Below are positions 17,298-24,778 of a DNA stretch of 64,000 nt, one piece after another. The position numbers and the translations under genes were made by a program. The first letter of the stretch is position 1. Each line of letters begins with the position of its first letter. The DNA lies in assembly GCF_008632455.1 (NCBI RefSeq), contig NZ_CP043929.1, forward strand, positions 4,464,001 through 4,528,000. The letters run 5' to 3'. The notes below the pieces were generated by a model. That model was not told where the DNA came from. It worked only from the letters and a program-made list of their open reading frames with translations, and searched no databases. The stretch comes from Methylomonas rhizoryzae. GTDB taxonomy: Bacteria; Pseudomonadota; Gammaproteobacteria; Methylococcales; Methylomonadaceae.

Positions 17298-18455
17298 GTT
17301 TCGAAACAGGGCGCCTTCGCTCTACCGGCGTTACCCGGCTTCACCACTACTACGCGCCCCTCCGCCATCCCTGCAGGCCGGCTCCATCCCTCACGGGATC
17401 GCCGTTGCCGCCATCAGGGCACCCACAGGGACTTCCCTTGTTGCCCACCTGATCTCTCCCATGCGTGCTATCACCACTACCCCGGTGGGACTCTTACGAC
17501 TCTGTCGCTCGATTCCGTAAAAGCATCGGCCTTCCCCGTTATTATGGCGGGTCGGCTCCCACGACGACATTTCGAGGCCTGCTCAGTGTTCACTCACGCT
17601 ATGGCCCGCATGGCCCGCTGATCTCCCAGGGAGACCTTTTTCTTGGAGTGCTTCAGCCCGTTTGTTACCTCCCGAGCCGCCCCAAGTGCTTCCGGCTGGA
17701 GCGAGAGTTAGCCGGGTCGGATTTACACCGACGAATCAGATGCGCCTTAGCAAGGCACACATAATAATCCGGTTAAAGGCCGAGTCACAGAACCGTTGCT
17801 AGAGGGGTTTGTTGACCTTAAACCAGTACCGCTGACAGCGGAGGAAATACAACGCATTAATTACAAAACCATAAGCTTCGATCGCTATCAGGATCAGGAC
17901 TTGATCGAAAAATTATCAAATAAACAATACGAATACCGGACCAAAGTTGGCGGACTACTTGAAGGTGGTCCAAAGGGGGTAAGAGGCTTACCTGCCAATA
18001 GCCTAGAGGCAATAAATGCCAATATCCTTGTGAACAAAAAGACACCGTTTGTAAGGTATCAAACTCAACTGGATTTGGATAATGATGGTATAGCCGACGA
18101 TGTGGTTATCAAAAACAAGCAAGGCGTTTACATTGTTGATCCATCGATGCAGCAAATCACCGAAGATAAAATGAAACGTATATTTGCGGATCAGGAGGCT
18201 CTGGACTGGCCTAGTCTGATTTCTTTTCCTGTCTTGGCATTTCCGATAAACGTATTTGCGTATAAAGGCAAATATTATTTCGATGGTTTTTTCACTAATT
18301 TGTCTGTTTCTAGAGGATACGGCGCCTATTTAACTAGTAGTCTATCCGAACCCTATTATTTCGGGGTTTTTATGCACGATAGAAATCAGAATAACAGAAT
18401 ATGCGAGTATCAAGTATTTGGTATGTATATCTTATTAACACATTGAGATGTAACC

Positions 18456-18962
18456 ATGAAAATAAAAACGAGCCTGTCAAATGTGTTGATCTTTTCGACA
18501 TTGCTTGCGATGAATTGCCAAACGAAAATGGCATATGCGGAAAATAAACCGATTATTACCTTGTCGTATGGAACGCCCTATCTGGCATGTGGCGTAAAAT
18601 GCGAGCCTTCTTTTATTATTAAAATATTTGAAGACGGTCTCGTTCAATACAAGGGTGTAAAAAACGTCGAAGTCTTGGGACGTGACGAACATCGTATTGA
18701 TAAGTCTTCTTTGGAAAAACTCATTCATAAATTCCAAAAAGCGCATTTTCTTGATGCAACCGGGCCGGCAGATCCTGCGTGGATCCCCATTAATGCAACA
18801 GACCGAACTGCTTGGATATGTGCAGGAATTCGTTTTCGCCAGGGAACTCGAGAGATGACTACATTCAGGCGTCAGTGCGAGTTGATGAATGAAATTATTC
18901 GAACTACCGATGCCGAACGCCTGTGGGACTTAGAATGGATTCGTATGCGTTATTGTCGTTAA
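18456..18962 (+). CDS. Secreted DUF6438-like protein
   Basis: A 168-residue protein of unknown function. The N-terminus is a signal peptide (hydrophobic core ILIFSTLLAMN region, cleavage near AYA-E at about 28; a Cys near residue 21 could alternatively make it a lipoprotein). The mature part has CGVKCEPSFIIKIFEDGLVQYKG followed by a downstream helix (SSLEKLIHKFQKAHF). This resembles DUF6438: Cys-x3-Cys-P, then a strand ending G.V.Y.G, then a helix ending with a Phe. It starts 9 bases after the stop of the intron-split gene, so the two probably formed one transcript. That transcript is now interrupted. Confidence 0.65.
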   Translation: MKIKTSLSNVLIFSTLLAMNCQTKMAYAENKPIITLSYGTPYLACGVKCEPSFIIKIFEDGLVQYKGVKNVEVLGRDEHRIDKSSLEKLIHKFQKAHFLDATGPADPAWIPINATDRTAWICAGIRFRQGTREMTTFRRQCELMNEIIRTTDAERLWDLEWIRMRYCR

Positions 18963-19115
18963 TTAATATTAGGAAAATTGATTATGTCTAACAGGCTGTT
19001 GATTTTATCTCCCCTGTAACCCGCATTGGCTGGTTGAGTCAGATGTGTTGGTAAATCATAAAGTATTGTTCTAAATGATAAAATAGTTCTATCTCCAATA
19101 TATTGCACTGTCCCC

Positions 19116-20204
19116 ATGCGCGGCGCCGACATTACTCAAGAAGACCTGTTCAGTTACCGAACCCTGGAAAGCCGGATTCCCAAAAAGCATCCGCTACGCA
19201 AGCTGCGTCAAGTGGTCGACTTGTTGCTCGCCACGCTAAACGACGAGTTCGACGCGCTCTACGCTCGTCGCGGTCGAGATTCCATTCCGCCGGAACGCTT
19301 GTTGCGCGCCAGTTTGTTGCAAGTGCTATTTTCCATCCGTTCGGAACGGCAACTGGTGGAGCATATCGACTTCAACCTCTTGTACCGCTGGTTTGTCGGC
19401 TTGACGATAGATGACGAGGTGTGGGATCACTCGACCTTCAGCGCCAACCGCGACCGTTTGCTGAATGAGCGGATCAGCCGCTTGTTTTTCGAACGGGTAC
19501 TGGCCTTGGCAGAGTGGAAACAGCTGATCTCTGACGAGCATTTCTCGGTGGACGGCACGCTGATTCAAGCTTGGGCCTCGCACAAAAGTTTCGTCAAAAA
19601 AGACGGCTCGACCCCGTCGCCGGAAGATGGCGGCCGCAATCCCACGGTCAACTTCAAGGGCGAGAAACGCAGCAACGAAACCCATGCCTCGACTACCGAC
19701 CCCGATGCCCGGTTGTACAAAAAGAGCGAGGGCGACAAATCGCAGCTGGCTTTCCTCGGTCATGCCTTGATGGAGAACCGTAATGGCTTGGTCGTCGACG
19801 TCGAAGTCACCCAGGCCACCGGCACCGCAGAACGCGAGGCGGCCCATGCCATGGTCAAACGCACGATCCACAAACCGGGCGCGACCTTGGCCGCCGACAA
19901 AAATTACGATACGCAGGATTTTGTCGCCAAGTTACGCCAGCGCAAAGTCACGCCGCATGTCGCCAGCAAGGAAAAAGGTTCGGCCATCGACGGACGTACC
20001 ACACGGCATGAGGGTTACCGGAAAAGCCTCAACGTCCGCAAGCGGATCGAAGAAGTCTTCGGTTGGGCCAAGACGGTCGGCCCGCTACGTCAAACCAAGT
20101 TCCGGGGGTTAAAGAAGGTCGCCGCGCAAACAATTTTTACCTTTGCCGCCTATAACCTGACTCGCATGGGTACCATTTTCGGCTGGCGATACAGTACCGC
20201 CTAG
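19116..20204 (+). CDS. IS5-family transposase
   Basis: A 362-residue DDE transposase that appears intact. The N-terminal part (RKLRQVVDLLLATLNDEFDA, then PPERLLRASLLQVLFSIRSE) is the DUF772 region typical of IS5. The catalytic Asp lies in FSVDGTLIQAWASHKSF, the second in TLAADKNYDT, and the Glu in the Y-(2)-R-(3)-E-(6)-K-type segment KRIEEVFGWAKTVGPLR. Codon usage and GC content resemble the surrounding core genes more than the low-GC genes just upstream. It is the only gene of the element. Confidence 0.94.
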   Translation: MRGADITQEDLFSYRTLESRIPKKHPLRKLRQVVDLLLATLNDEFDALYARRGRDSIPPERLLRASLLQVLFSIRSERQLVEHIDFNLLYRWFVGLTIDDEVWDHSTFSANRDRLLNERISRLFFERVLALAEWKQLISDEHFSVDGTLIQAWASHKSFVKKDGSTPSPEDGGRNPTVNFKGEKRSNETHASTTDPDARLYKKSEGDKSQLAFLGHALMENRNGLVVDVEVTQATGTAEREAAHAMVKRTIHKPGATLAADKNYDTQDFVAKLRQRKVTPHVASKEKGSAIDGRTTRHEGYRKSLNVRKRIEEVFGWAKTVGPLRQTKFRGLKKVAAQTIFTFAAYNLTRMGTIFGWRYSTA

Positions 20205-20333
20205 GCGGTGGTGCGCCTGAAATCCGCCAAAAGGCGGAATTTAACGCCCTTCGGGGCGAATATAACCGGCTAAAACCGGTTTTTGAGGTGTGATCGGGCT
20301 TCCAGAAGCCCAACAAAACCAAAAAATGGTTTT
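20196..20333 (+). repeat. String of six short hairpins inside the IS right end
   Basis: Six small palindromes follow one another with gaps of only a few to about 14 bases: ACCGCCTAGGCGGT (20196-20209), TCCGCC/GGCGGA (20223-20238), CGCCC-TTCG-GGGCG (20245-20258), AACCGG/CCGGTT (20264-20281), GGGCTT/AAGCCC (20296-20311), and AAAACCA/TGGTTTT (20315-20333). The first overlaps the transposase stop; the others lie between it and the terminal repeat. The stems differ in sequence, so this is not a simple repeat. They could protect the mRNA 3' end or stop read-through. Confidence 0.7.
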
Positions 20334-20410
20334 GAAGCCGAAGGCATATAGGCAAATTTCAACACCCTGCTAATACTTCTTATGCTGCGAACGATAATCC
20401 AGCGATTTCC

Positions 20411-20429
20411 CTAACAGGGTGTTGAAATT
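20411..20429 (+). repeat. Solitary copy of the IS5 end with CTAA
   Basis: CTAA followed by CAGGGTGTTGAAATT reproduces the outermost bases of the neighbouring IS (identical to the complement of its right end). It is separated from that right end by 41 bases and stands in opposite orientation. No transposase follows. It may be the scar of a second insertion, or may form a hairpin with the adjacent right end. Confidence 0.55.
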
Positions 20430-20489
20430 CTGATGGGTTCGCCTGATATTGCCGCCACTGACATCTGGGTGGTTTAAGGTAACCGCTCG

Positions 20490-20927
20490 TCAAACGTTGC
20501 CCGCATGCTGATTCAACTTGGTTCCCGGCGGCAATAAATCGGCCAAGCTTGCCCCGTCTAAAACTTGCAGAAATTGTTCCACGGCCTTGCCTAAAACCGG
20601 TATCAACCCGCATTGCGCTTCTAGTAAACATTGGCCGCTTTTGGCCGCATTGAAACATTCGGCCATCTGAAAGTGACTTTCCATCTGCCTGACGACTTGG
20701 CCCACGCTGATTTGCCGGGCCGGTTTGGCCAAGCTTATGCCACCGCCCTTGCCGCGGGCGGTATTGATGAATCCTTTAACGCCCAAGTTATGCACGACTT
20801 TCACCAAATGGTTTTTGGACACTTGGAAAAACTCCGCCAATTCGTCGATGGTGATCCGTTTATCTTGATGTACCGTCAAATACATTAATACTCTCAGCGC
20901 GTAATCGGTGTGTGCAGTCAGTTGCAT
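20490..20927 (-). CDS. nsrR: NsrR, nitric oxide-sensing Rrf2 repressor
   Basis: A 145-residue Rrf2-family regulator. It has an N-terminal winged helix-turn-helix (MQLTAHTDYALRVLMYL, then ITIDELAEFFQVSKNHLVKV and the wing ARGKGGGISLA). Three cysteines in the NsrR arrangement (AECFN, then GQCLLEAQC) ligate an NO-sensitive Fe-S cluster. When the cluster reacts with NO, repression is lifted. It is transcribed divergently from the norCB operon, with two NsrR-like operators in the intergenic region, so it should control both that operon and itself. Confidence 0.94.
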   Translation of the reverse strand: MQLTAHTDYALRVLMYLTVHQDKRITIDELAEFFQVSKNHLVKVVHNLGVKGFINTARGKGGGISLAKPARQISVGQVVRQMESHFQMAECFNAAKSGQCLLEAQCGLIPVLGKAVEQFLQVLDGASLADLLPPGTKLNQHAGNV

Positions 20928-20945
20928 GGTCTCCTCCAGTCAGCG

Positions 20946-20961
20946 TGCATTTGAAATTCAT
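20946..20961. promoter_or_regulatory. NsrR operator-like site 1
   Basis: TGCATTTGAAATTCAT matches the core of the gammaproteobacterial NsrR palindrome (TGYATTTnAAATRCAT) at all but one defined position. It lies 19 bases upstream of the nsrR start codon, on the nsrR side of the divergent promoter region. Confidence 0.65.
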
Positions 20962-20986
20962 AGTAACGGCTACTACACTGCTGCAA

Positions 20987-21010
20987 AAGATGCATGTAAT
21001 TTCCATGTTT
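20987..21010. promoter_or_regulatory. NsrR operator-like site 2
   Basis: AAGATGCAT at 20987-20995 is a perfect NsrR half-site. The opposite half (TTCCATGTTT, 21001-21010) is degenerate. It lies about 20 bases upstream of the first gene of the nor operon. Confidence 0.5.
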
Positions 21011-21030
21011 AGTCAAATTAAGGTACCGAG

Positions 21031-21366
21031 ATGCTGATTGAACCCGTGTCATTATCCGACTTTTTCCTCAGCTTCTTCAGTGCCGCCGCCATTGTCTTGA
21101 CGGCGCTATTGTACGCGGCACTTTACGCATGTGCGAAATTGCACAACCACCGTGGCTTATTCCTTGGCGCTTGGCTTAGCTACGGTTTGCTGTTGATCTG
21201 CGTTGCGCTATTCAGCAAGGTTAACCACTTAAACGGAATTTGGCTGCTGCTGTCTTTAAGCATGGTTATAGGGTACGCGTTTATGCCTAGAATGATCTGG
21301 CAACTATGCGTGGCTACCCATTCCGATTCCGATCACTCTTTACCATCCGGAGGTGCGCATGACTGA
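21031..21366 (+). CDS. Small three-helix membrane protein of the nor operon
   Basis: A 111-residue protein with three hydrophobic segments (about residues 10-33, 43-63 and 70-85) and a short His/Asp/Ser-rich tail. No family is recognised. It is the first gene after the NsrR sites, and its end overlaps the norC start by 8 bases, so it is translationally tied to norC. That position suggests an accessory role in assembling or anchoring the nitric oxide reductase, comparable in context, but not recognisably in sequence, to NorE- or NorF-type subunits. Confidence 0.75.
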   Translation: MLIEPVSLSDFFLSFFSAAAIVLTALLYAALYACAKLHNHRGLFLGAWLSYGLLLICVALFSKVNHLNGIWLLLSLSMVIGYAFMPRMIWQLCVATHSDSDHSLPSGGAHD

Positions 21367-21958
21367 GCAAATTCCCCGCTGGGCTCAGGAAAGTTTTTGG
21401 AAAAAAGTGGCCGTCTGGGTAACCGGCGGCTCATTCGTGCTGTTGGTGATACTCACTTTCGATTCCATGGCCAAGATCTCTGCCGGCGGTGCCAAAGTAC
21501 CGGCTTACAGCGTGATCAACCTCGACGTTAGCTACCGCTACGACAAGGCTAAACAGCGCTTTCAACCGGTCATCGGCGCTGAGGCGCCGTTGTTCGGCAA
21601 ACTATTGAGCGAGAACGAAGCCGAGCAATTGGTCAGCCTGGGCAAGAAAACCGTGCAAGCTAAAAACTGCATGAACTGCCACACCCTGCTCGGCAACGGC
21701 GCTTATTACGCACCGGACTTAACCAAGGCCTGGCTGGACCAGGGCTGGATCGCCAAGGAATCGCGCGAACAAATGATGCTGAATTTTTTGTTGGACCCGG
21801 AAAACAACGCCCGCACCTTCGGCAGCAATCGCAAAATGCCCAATCTGGACATCAGCCAAGCGGAAGCCGAAGCGGTCATCGCTTTTTTGAAATGGATGTC
21901 GGCCATCGACACCAACGGCTTTCCGCATAACTTCATTGCACTGGGCGAAGGGGAATAG
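21359..21958 (+). CDS. norC: Nitric oxide reductase subunit C (cytochrome c)
   Basis: Membrane-anchored cytochrome c that delivers electrons to NorB. One transmembrane helix (about residues 15-38) is followed by a periplasmic domain with a single haem-c site (CMNCH, Cys104-His108) and a downstream NRKMPNL containing the Met ligand. LLGNGAYYAPDLT after the haem site is typical of NorC. At 199 residues it is longer than the usual 150 or so, from extra sequence between the helix and the haem. The start is ATG 21359, preceded by CCGGAGG at 21347-21353; the in-frame GTG at 21353 lies inside that site. norB starts 4 bases after its stop. Confidence 0.95.
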   Translation: MTEQIPRWAQESFWKKVAVWVTGGSFVLLVILTFDSMAKISAGGAKVPAYSVINLDVSYRYDKAKQRFQPVIGAEAPLFGKLLSENEAEQLVSLGKKTVQAKNCMNCHTLLGNGAYYAPDLTKAWLDQGWIAKESREQMMLNFLLDPENNARTFGSNRKMPNLDISQAEAEAVIAFLKWMSAIDTNGFPHNFIALGEGE

Positions 21959-21961
21959 ACG

Positions 21962-23455
21962 ATGAGCGATAAACACTTGCAACAGTCGGCGGCCGCATGC
22001 TGGGCCGACTGCAAACAGGCTTATGCCGAATTGATGGCCAATCCGCATTTGAGCGGTGGCCGTAAACTGGCGCTGCATTACTTCGGCGTCGCCATGGTGT
22101 TGTTCATGGCTCAGTTGCTGTTCGGCTTGTTGGCCGGATTACAATTTATTTTTCCGAGCTTTCTTTACGAAATTCTGGATTTCAACGTCAACCGCATGGT
22201 GCACATCAATGCCATGGTGGTGTGGATGTTGTACGGCTTCATGGGCTCGGTCTATTGGTTTTTGGAGGATGAAAGCGGCGTCGAGATCGTCGGCCTGAAA
22301 TGGGGGCAACTGGCATTTTGGGTGTTAACCGGCGCCGTCGCCGTCGTCGTATTGGTGTATCTGTTGATTCAAATCGGCAGCGGTAGCGATACTTCGCTGT
22401 GGTTGATCAACGAGGGCCGCGAATACATAGAAGCGCCGCGTTGGGCGGACATCGGCATCGTCGCGGTGATGCTGGTATTCTTCTACAACGTCGCCGCAAC
22501 CTTTGCAGCCGGCCAATGGTCCGGCATCGCCGGAGTGCTGACACTGGATTTGGTGGCCCTGGCCGGCTTGTATCTGGCCGGGATGTTTTACGTCACCAAC
22601 ATTTCCGTCGACCAGTACTGGTGGTGGTGGGTGATCCATCTATGGGTGGAAGCCACCTGGGAAGTATTGGTCGGCTGCATCATGGCCTGGAGCCTGATGA
22701 AACTGTTAGGCGTGCGCCGGCAAGTGGTGCAAACCTGGCTATACATCGAAGTGGCGCTGATGTTCGGCTCCGGCATACTCGGCTTGGGCCATCACTATTT
22801 CTGGATAGGCACGCCGGAATATTGGTTCACCATCGGCGGATTTTTCTCCGCGCTGGAGCCTATTCCTCTGGTCGCCATGGTGGTTCATTCGGTTTACGAC
22901 GCCGGCGTGCACCGCTTCAAAAACAGCAACCACCCGGCCTTGGCCTGGGTCATCGCCCACGCCTTCGGCAACTTTTTGGGTGCCGGCGTCTGGGGCTTTA
23001 TGCATACCCTACCGCAAATCAACTTATACACCCACGGTACTCAATGGTCCGCCTCGCACGGCCATCTGGCCTTCTTCGGCGCTTATGCGACCATCAATAT
23101 CGCCTTTTTCTACCTGGCCGCTCAGCAAGCGCGCGGCAACGTCTGGATGGGCGGCGGGCTGGCGGATGGTTGGCGCTGGAAGGCCGCGCTGGCACTGCTG
23201 AACATCGGGGTAATGGGCATGACCGTAGCGCTGCTGATTGCAGGTTACGAACAATCGTTCATCGAGCGCGCGGTCGAAGGCTCCACCTGGGCGGGCTACT
23301 TTGCCGCGCAAAACCATCCGTGGTTCATACAAGCCATGGTGTGGCGCATGTTGTTCGGCCTGGTGACATTAACCGGCGGCGGCCTGCTGTTTTGGGACCT
23401 GCTGACCATAGGCCGCGGCGAGCAACGCTTGGCCCCCATCATTAGCGAAGCTTAA
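21962..23455 (+). CDS. norB: Nitric oxide reductase subunit B
   Basis: Catalytic subunit of cNOR, which reduces 2 NO to N2O at a haem b3-FeB centre. Its 497 residues with about 12 transmembrane segments match the family that takes electrons from NorC; there is no N-terminal quinol-oxidase extension. Haem and FeB ligand blocks are visible: MVHINAMVVWMLYG, HLWVEATWE (His and the conserved Glu), GLGHHYFWIG (the His pair of FeB), and HAFGNFLGAGVWGFMHTLP. The operon ends here. No norQ or norD, usually needed for metal insertion, is present in the window, so activation factors must be elsewhere or not required. Confidence 0.96.
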   Translation: MSDKHLQQSAAACWADCKQAYAELMANPHLSGGRKLALHYFGVAMVLFMAQLLFGLLAGLQFIFPSFLYEILDFNVNRMVHINAMVVWMLYGFMGSVYWFLEDESGVEIVGLKWGQLAFWVLTGAVAVVVLVYLLIQIGSGSDTSLWLINEGREYIEAPRWADIGIVAVMLVFFYNVAATFAAGQWSGIAGVLTLDLVALAGLYLAGMFYVTNISVDQYWWWWVIHLWVEATWEVLVGCIMAWSLMKLLGVRRQVVQTWLYIEVALMFGSGILGLGHHYFWIGTPEYWFTIGGFFSALEPIPLVAMVVHSVYDAGVHRFKNSNHPALAWVIAHAFGNFLGAGVWGFMHTLPQINLYTHGTQWSASHGHLAFFGAYATINIAFFYLAAQQARGNVWMGGGLADGWRWKAALALLNIGVMGMTVALLIAGYEQSFIERAVEGSTWAGYFAAQNHPWFIQAMVWRMLFGLVTLTGGGLLFWDLLTIGRGEQRLAPIISEA

Positions 23456-23540
23456 TTAGCACCTGACCGTAAATCAATATATAACATATATATCAATATG
23501 TTATAATTATATCACAGCACGAAGATGTGCAGCTCCGACA

Positions 23541-23570
23541 CCGGTTTTGCCTGCTTTTCGGCAAAACCGG
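23541..23570 (+). terminator. Probable terminator hairpin after norB
   Basis: A perfect 11-bp stem (CCGGTTTTGCC 23541-23551 with GGCAAAACCGG 23560-23570) with an 8-base loop lies 86 bases after norB. No T run follows, so termination efficiency is uncertain. Confidence 0.5.
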
Positions 23571-23625
23571 CCTGAAAACGCCCAAAAGCTAAAATCTTCG
23601 TTCGCCGAAATCGATATTGCCGTCA

Positions 23626-23953
23626 TCAATCGCCAATCATGCGGCGACAATCCCGCAACTGCACGACCAACAGCAACACATCCGGTGTCAAGCGTGGCGC
23701 GGGTAACAACTGCGCTTCCTCGGCGGGCAATTGCTGTACTTTTTTGACCGCGGCTTCCACGTCAATGCTGTCGATCGTCACGATGAAACCCTGTAAGGCG
23801 TTGAATTGACGGTTATTAGAAGGCTGGTTTGCAAAGCCGACTTTGGCCTTCGAGAAGCGCGCGCAGGCGATTTTTCCTATCGGATGGCTAGGCTCGCATG
23901 TTGTAAGATTTGTCCCGACGGATAAGCCCTGTAGGGACGTTTGAATGGCCGAT
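23626..23953 (-). other. Open frame without start codon, possible gene relic
   Basis: Between norB and the smr gene (about 690 bases without a convincing gene), one minus-strand frame stays open for about 108 codons but has no plausible start codon or ribosome site. It contains protein-like stretches such as GFIVTIDSIDVEAAVKKVQ and QLPAEEAQLLPAPRLTPDVLL. No family is recognised. It may be the 3' remnant of a deleted gene, or chance. The remaining 195 bases up to the smr stop show nothing. Confidence 0.25.
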
Positions 23954-24148
23954 TAGGTGCGTTTCGGACAAGGCATCTCAAAATCACTTTTTGACGAAAA
24001 ACCTTGTCAAGCTTTATTTTTGAATGTGGCTGAATAATTACAAAACAAATTGCTCAGAGGTTCCTTAATAATCAACCCTGTTTTGCTCGATACGGCGTGA
24101 TTTAAAAATTAGATCCGTTCCGACTTTCAACCCTAGGTTGCAAATAGC

Positions 24149-24715
24149 CTAGAATTTTTGTTCGTCTTCGCCGAATTTATCGGATAGCCGCAACAACACA
24201 TACAAAGCGCCGGTGCCGCCAGCCCGCGGCGGTGTGGAGCAAAAGGCCAATACGTCTTGGTGCTGGCGCAGCAGTAAGTTAAGGTCGTTTTTTAATACCG
24301 GCTGCCGCTCGGGCGAGTTGTAGCCTTTGCCGTGGATGATTTGCACGCAACGGCGCCCGTCTTCCACGCAGGCGTGCAAAAAACGCAACAGTTGCTGCCG
24401 GGCTTGCCGGCTGGTCAAGCCGTGCAAATCGATGTATGCGTCCAAACCGAAATCGCCCTTGCGCAATTTTTTCAACACCGCTTTTTGCAAACCCGGCGCC
24501 AGAAACCCCACTTTGTCTTCCTGATACAAGGTTTCCAATTCGCCGTCCACTTCGTTTTGCAGGGGATCCACCGCTTCCAGCGGCTTAAAGGCCGGAACCG
24601 GGCGCGGTTTTTTATCCGGCCGCAACACGACCTTATCGCTTTTGACCGGCTCCACTTTACCGACCCTGTCTCTGAATAATGCCCCGTCCTCGGGAGCGAT
24701 GTTTTTTTTTGTCAC
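24149..24715 (-). CDS. Smr-domain protein
   Basis: About 188 residues with a C-terminal Smr (small MutS-related) domain. DLHGLTSRQARQQLLRFLHAC, IIHGKG and GTGALYVLLR are the three conserved blocks. Such stand-alone Smr proteins (YfcN/SmrB type) are endonucleases; E. coli SmrB cleaves mRNA at collided ribosomes. I place the start at GTG 24715 (giving MTKKNIAPEDGALFRD, like relatives). An ATG at 24784 adds 23 low-complexity residues, but its start codon would overlap the divergent surE start codon head to head. The 5' half is basic and probably unstructured. Confidence 0.85.
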   Translation of the reverse strand: MTKKNIAPEDGALFRDRVGKVEPVKSDKVVLRPDKKPRPVPAFKPLEAVDPLQNEVDGELETLYQEDKVGFLAPGLQKAVLKKLRKGDFGLDAYIDLHGLTSRQARQQLLRFLHACVEDGRRCVQIIHGKGYNSPERQPVLKNDLNLLLRQHQDVLAFCSTPPRAGGTGALYVLLRLSDKFGEDEQKF

Positions 24716-24778
24716 GTAAGCTGCTGGTTTTGCGGTTTTTTTGCTACTATGCGGCAATTTTATAGCGTTTTCCGCGAC

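Larger units (their letters stand above)
15775..17760 (-). mobile_element. Group II intron with maturase, inserted antisense
   Basis: A complete 1986-bp group II intron on the minus strand. Its 5' end at 17760 reads GTGTGCC (consensus GUGYG), and its 3' end at 15775 reads CTCTAC (consensus AY). Domain V lies at 15889-15922. The maturase ORF is at 15933-17297, and the roughly 460 bases upstream of it should hold domains I-III. IBS1 in the 5' exon (TTATTAT, 17761-17767) pairs perfectly with a candidate EBS1 (ATAATAA, 17539-17545, minus strand). The 3' segment 15775-15888 is long for a domain VI and folds as a nested hairpin. The orientation opposite to the host gene fits retrohoming into DNA without later host-gene splicing. 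Confidence 0.93.
15573..18446 (+). pseudogene. Secreted protein gene split by a group II intron
   Basis: Exon-like part 1 (15573-15774) encodes a signal peptide (MTTPNTPEHRRSRICTWILG... cleaved near YAEE) and the start of the mature protein, ending NATEFL. Part 2 (17761-18446) continues NNPVKGRVTEP and FVDLKPVPLTAEEIQ. Removing 15775-17760 joins CTC-G/AT-AAT in frame (L-D-N) and gives one 295-residue protein. The intron is on the opposite strand, so it cannot splice from this mRNA. The upstream part reads on into intron sequence for about 95 codons. Part 2 contains a calcium-loop-like LDLDNDGIADD segment. The family is not recognised; a periplasmic role is likely. The ATG at 15573 was chosen because it directly starts the signal peptide. 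Confidence 0.85.
18988..20373 (+). mobile_element. Complete IS5-family insertion sequence
   Basis: The element spans 18992-20369 and is flanked by a 4-bp target duplication CTAA (18988-18991 and 20370-20373), the CWAR type used by the IS5 subgroup. The left end reads CAGGCTGTTGATTTT. The complement of the right end reads CAGGGTGTTGAAATT. These imperfect terminal inverted repeats match at 12 of the first 15 positions. It carries one intact transposase gene and an unusual string of hairpins before its right end. It landed about 30 bases after the DUF6438-like gene. Confidence 0.88.

Noticed and set aside
22399..23445. A 348-codon plus-strand open frame inside norB in another frame
   Set aside because: Very rich in Arg/Gly/His, with no recognisable fold; it is the +1 shadow of norB, whose GC-rich codons leave alternative frames open.
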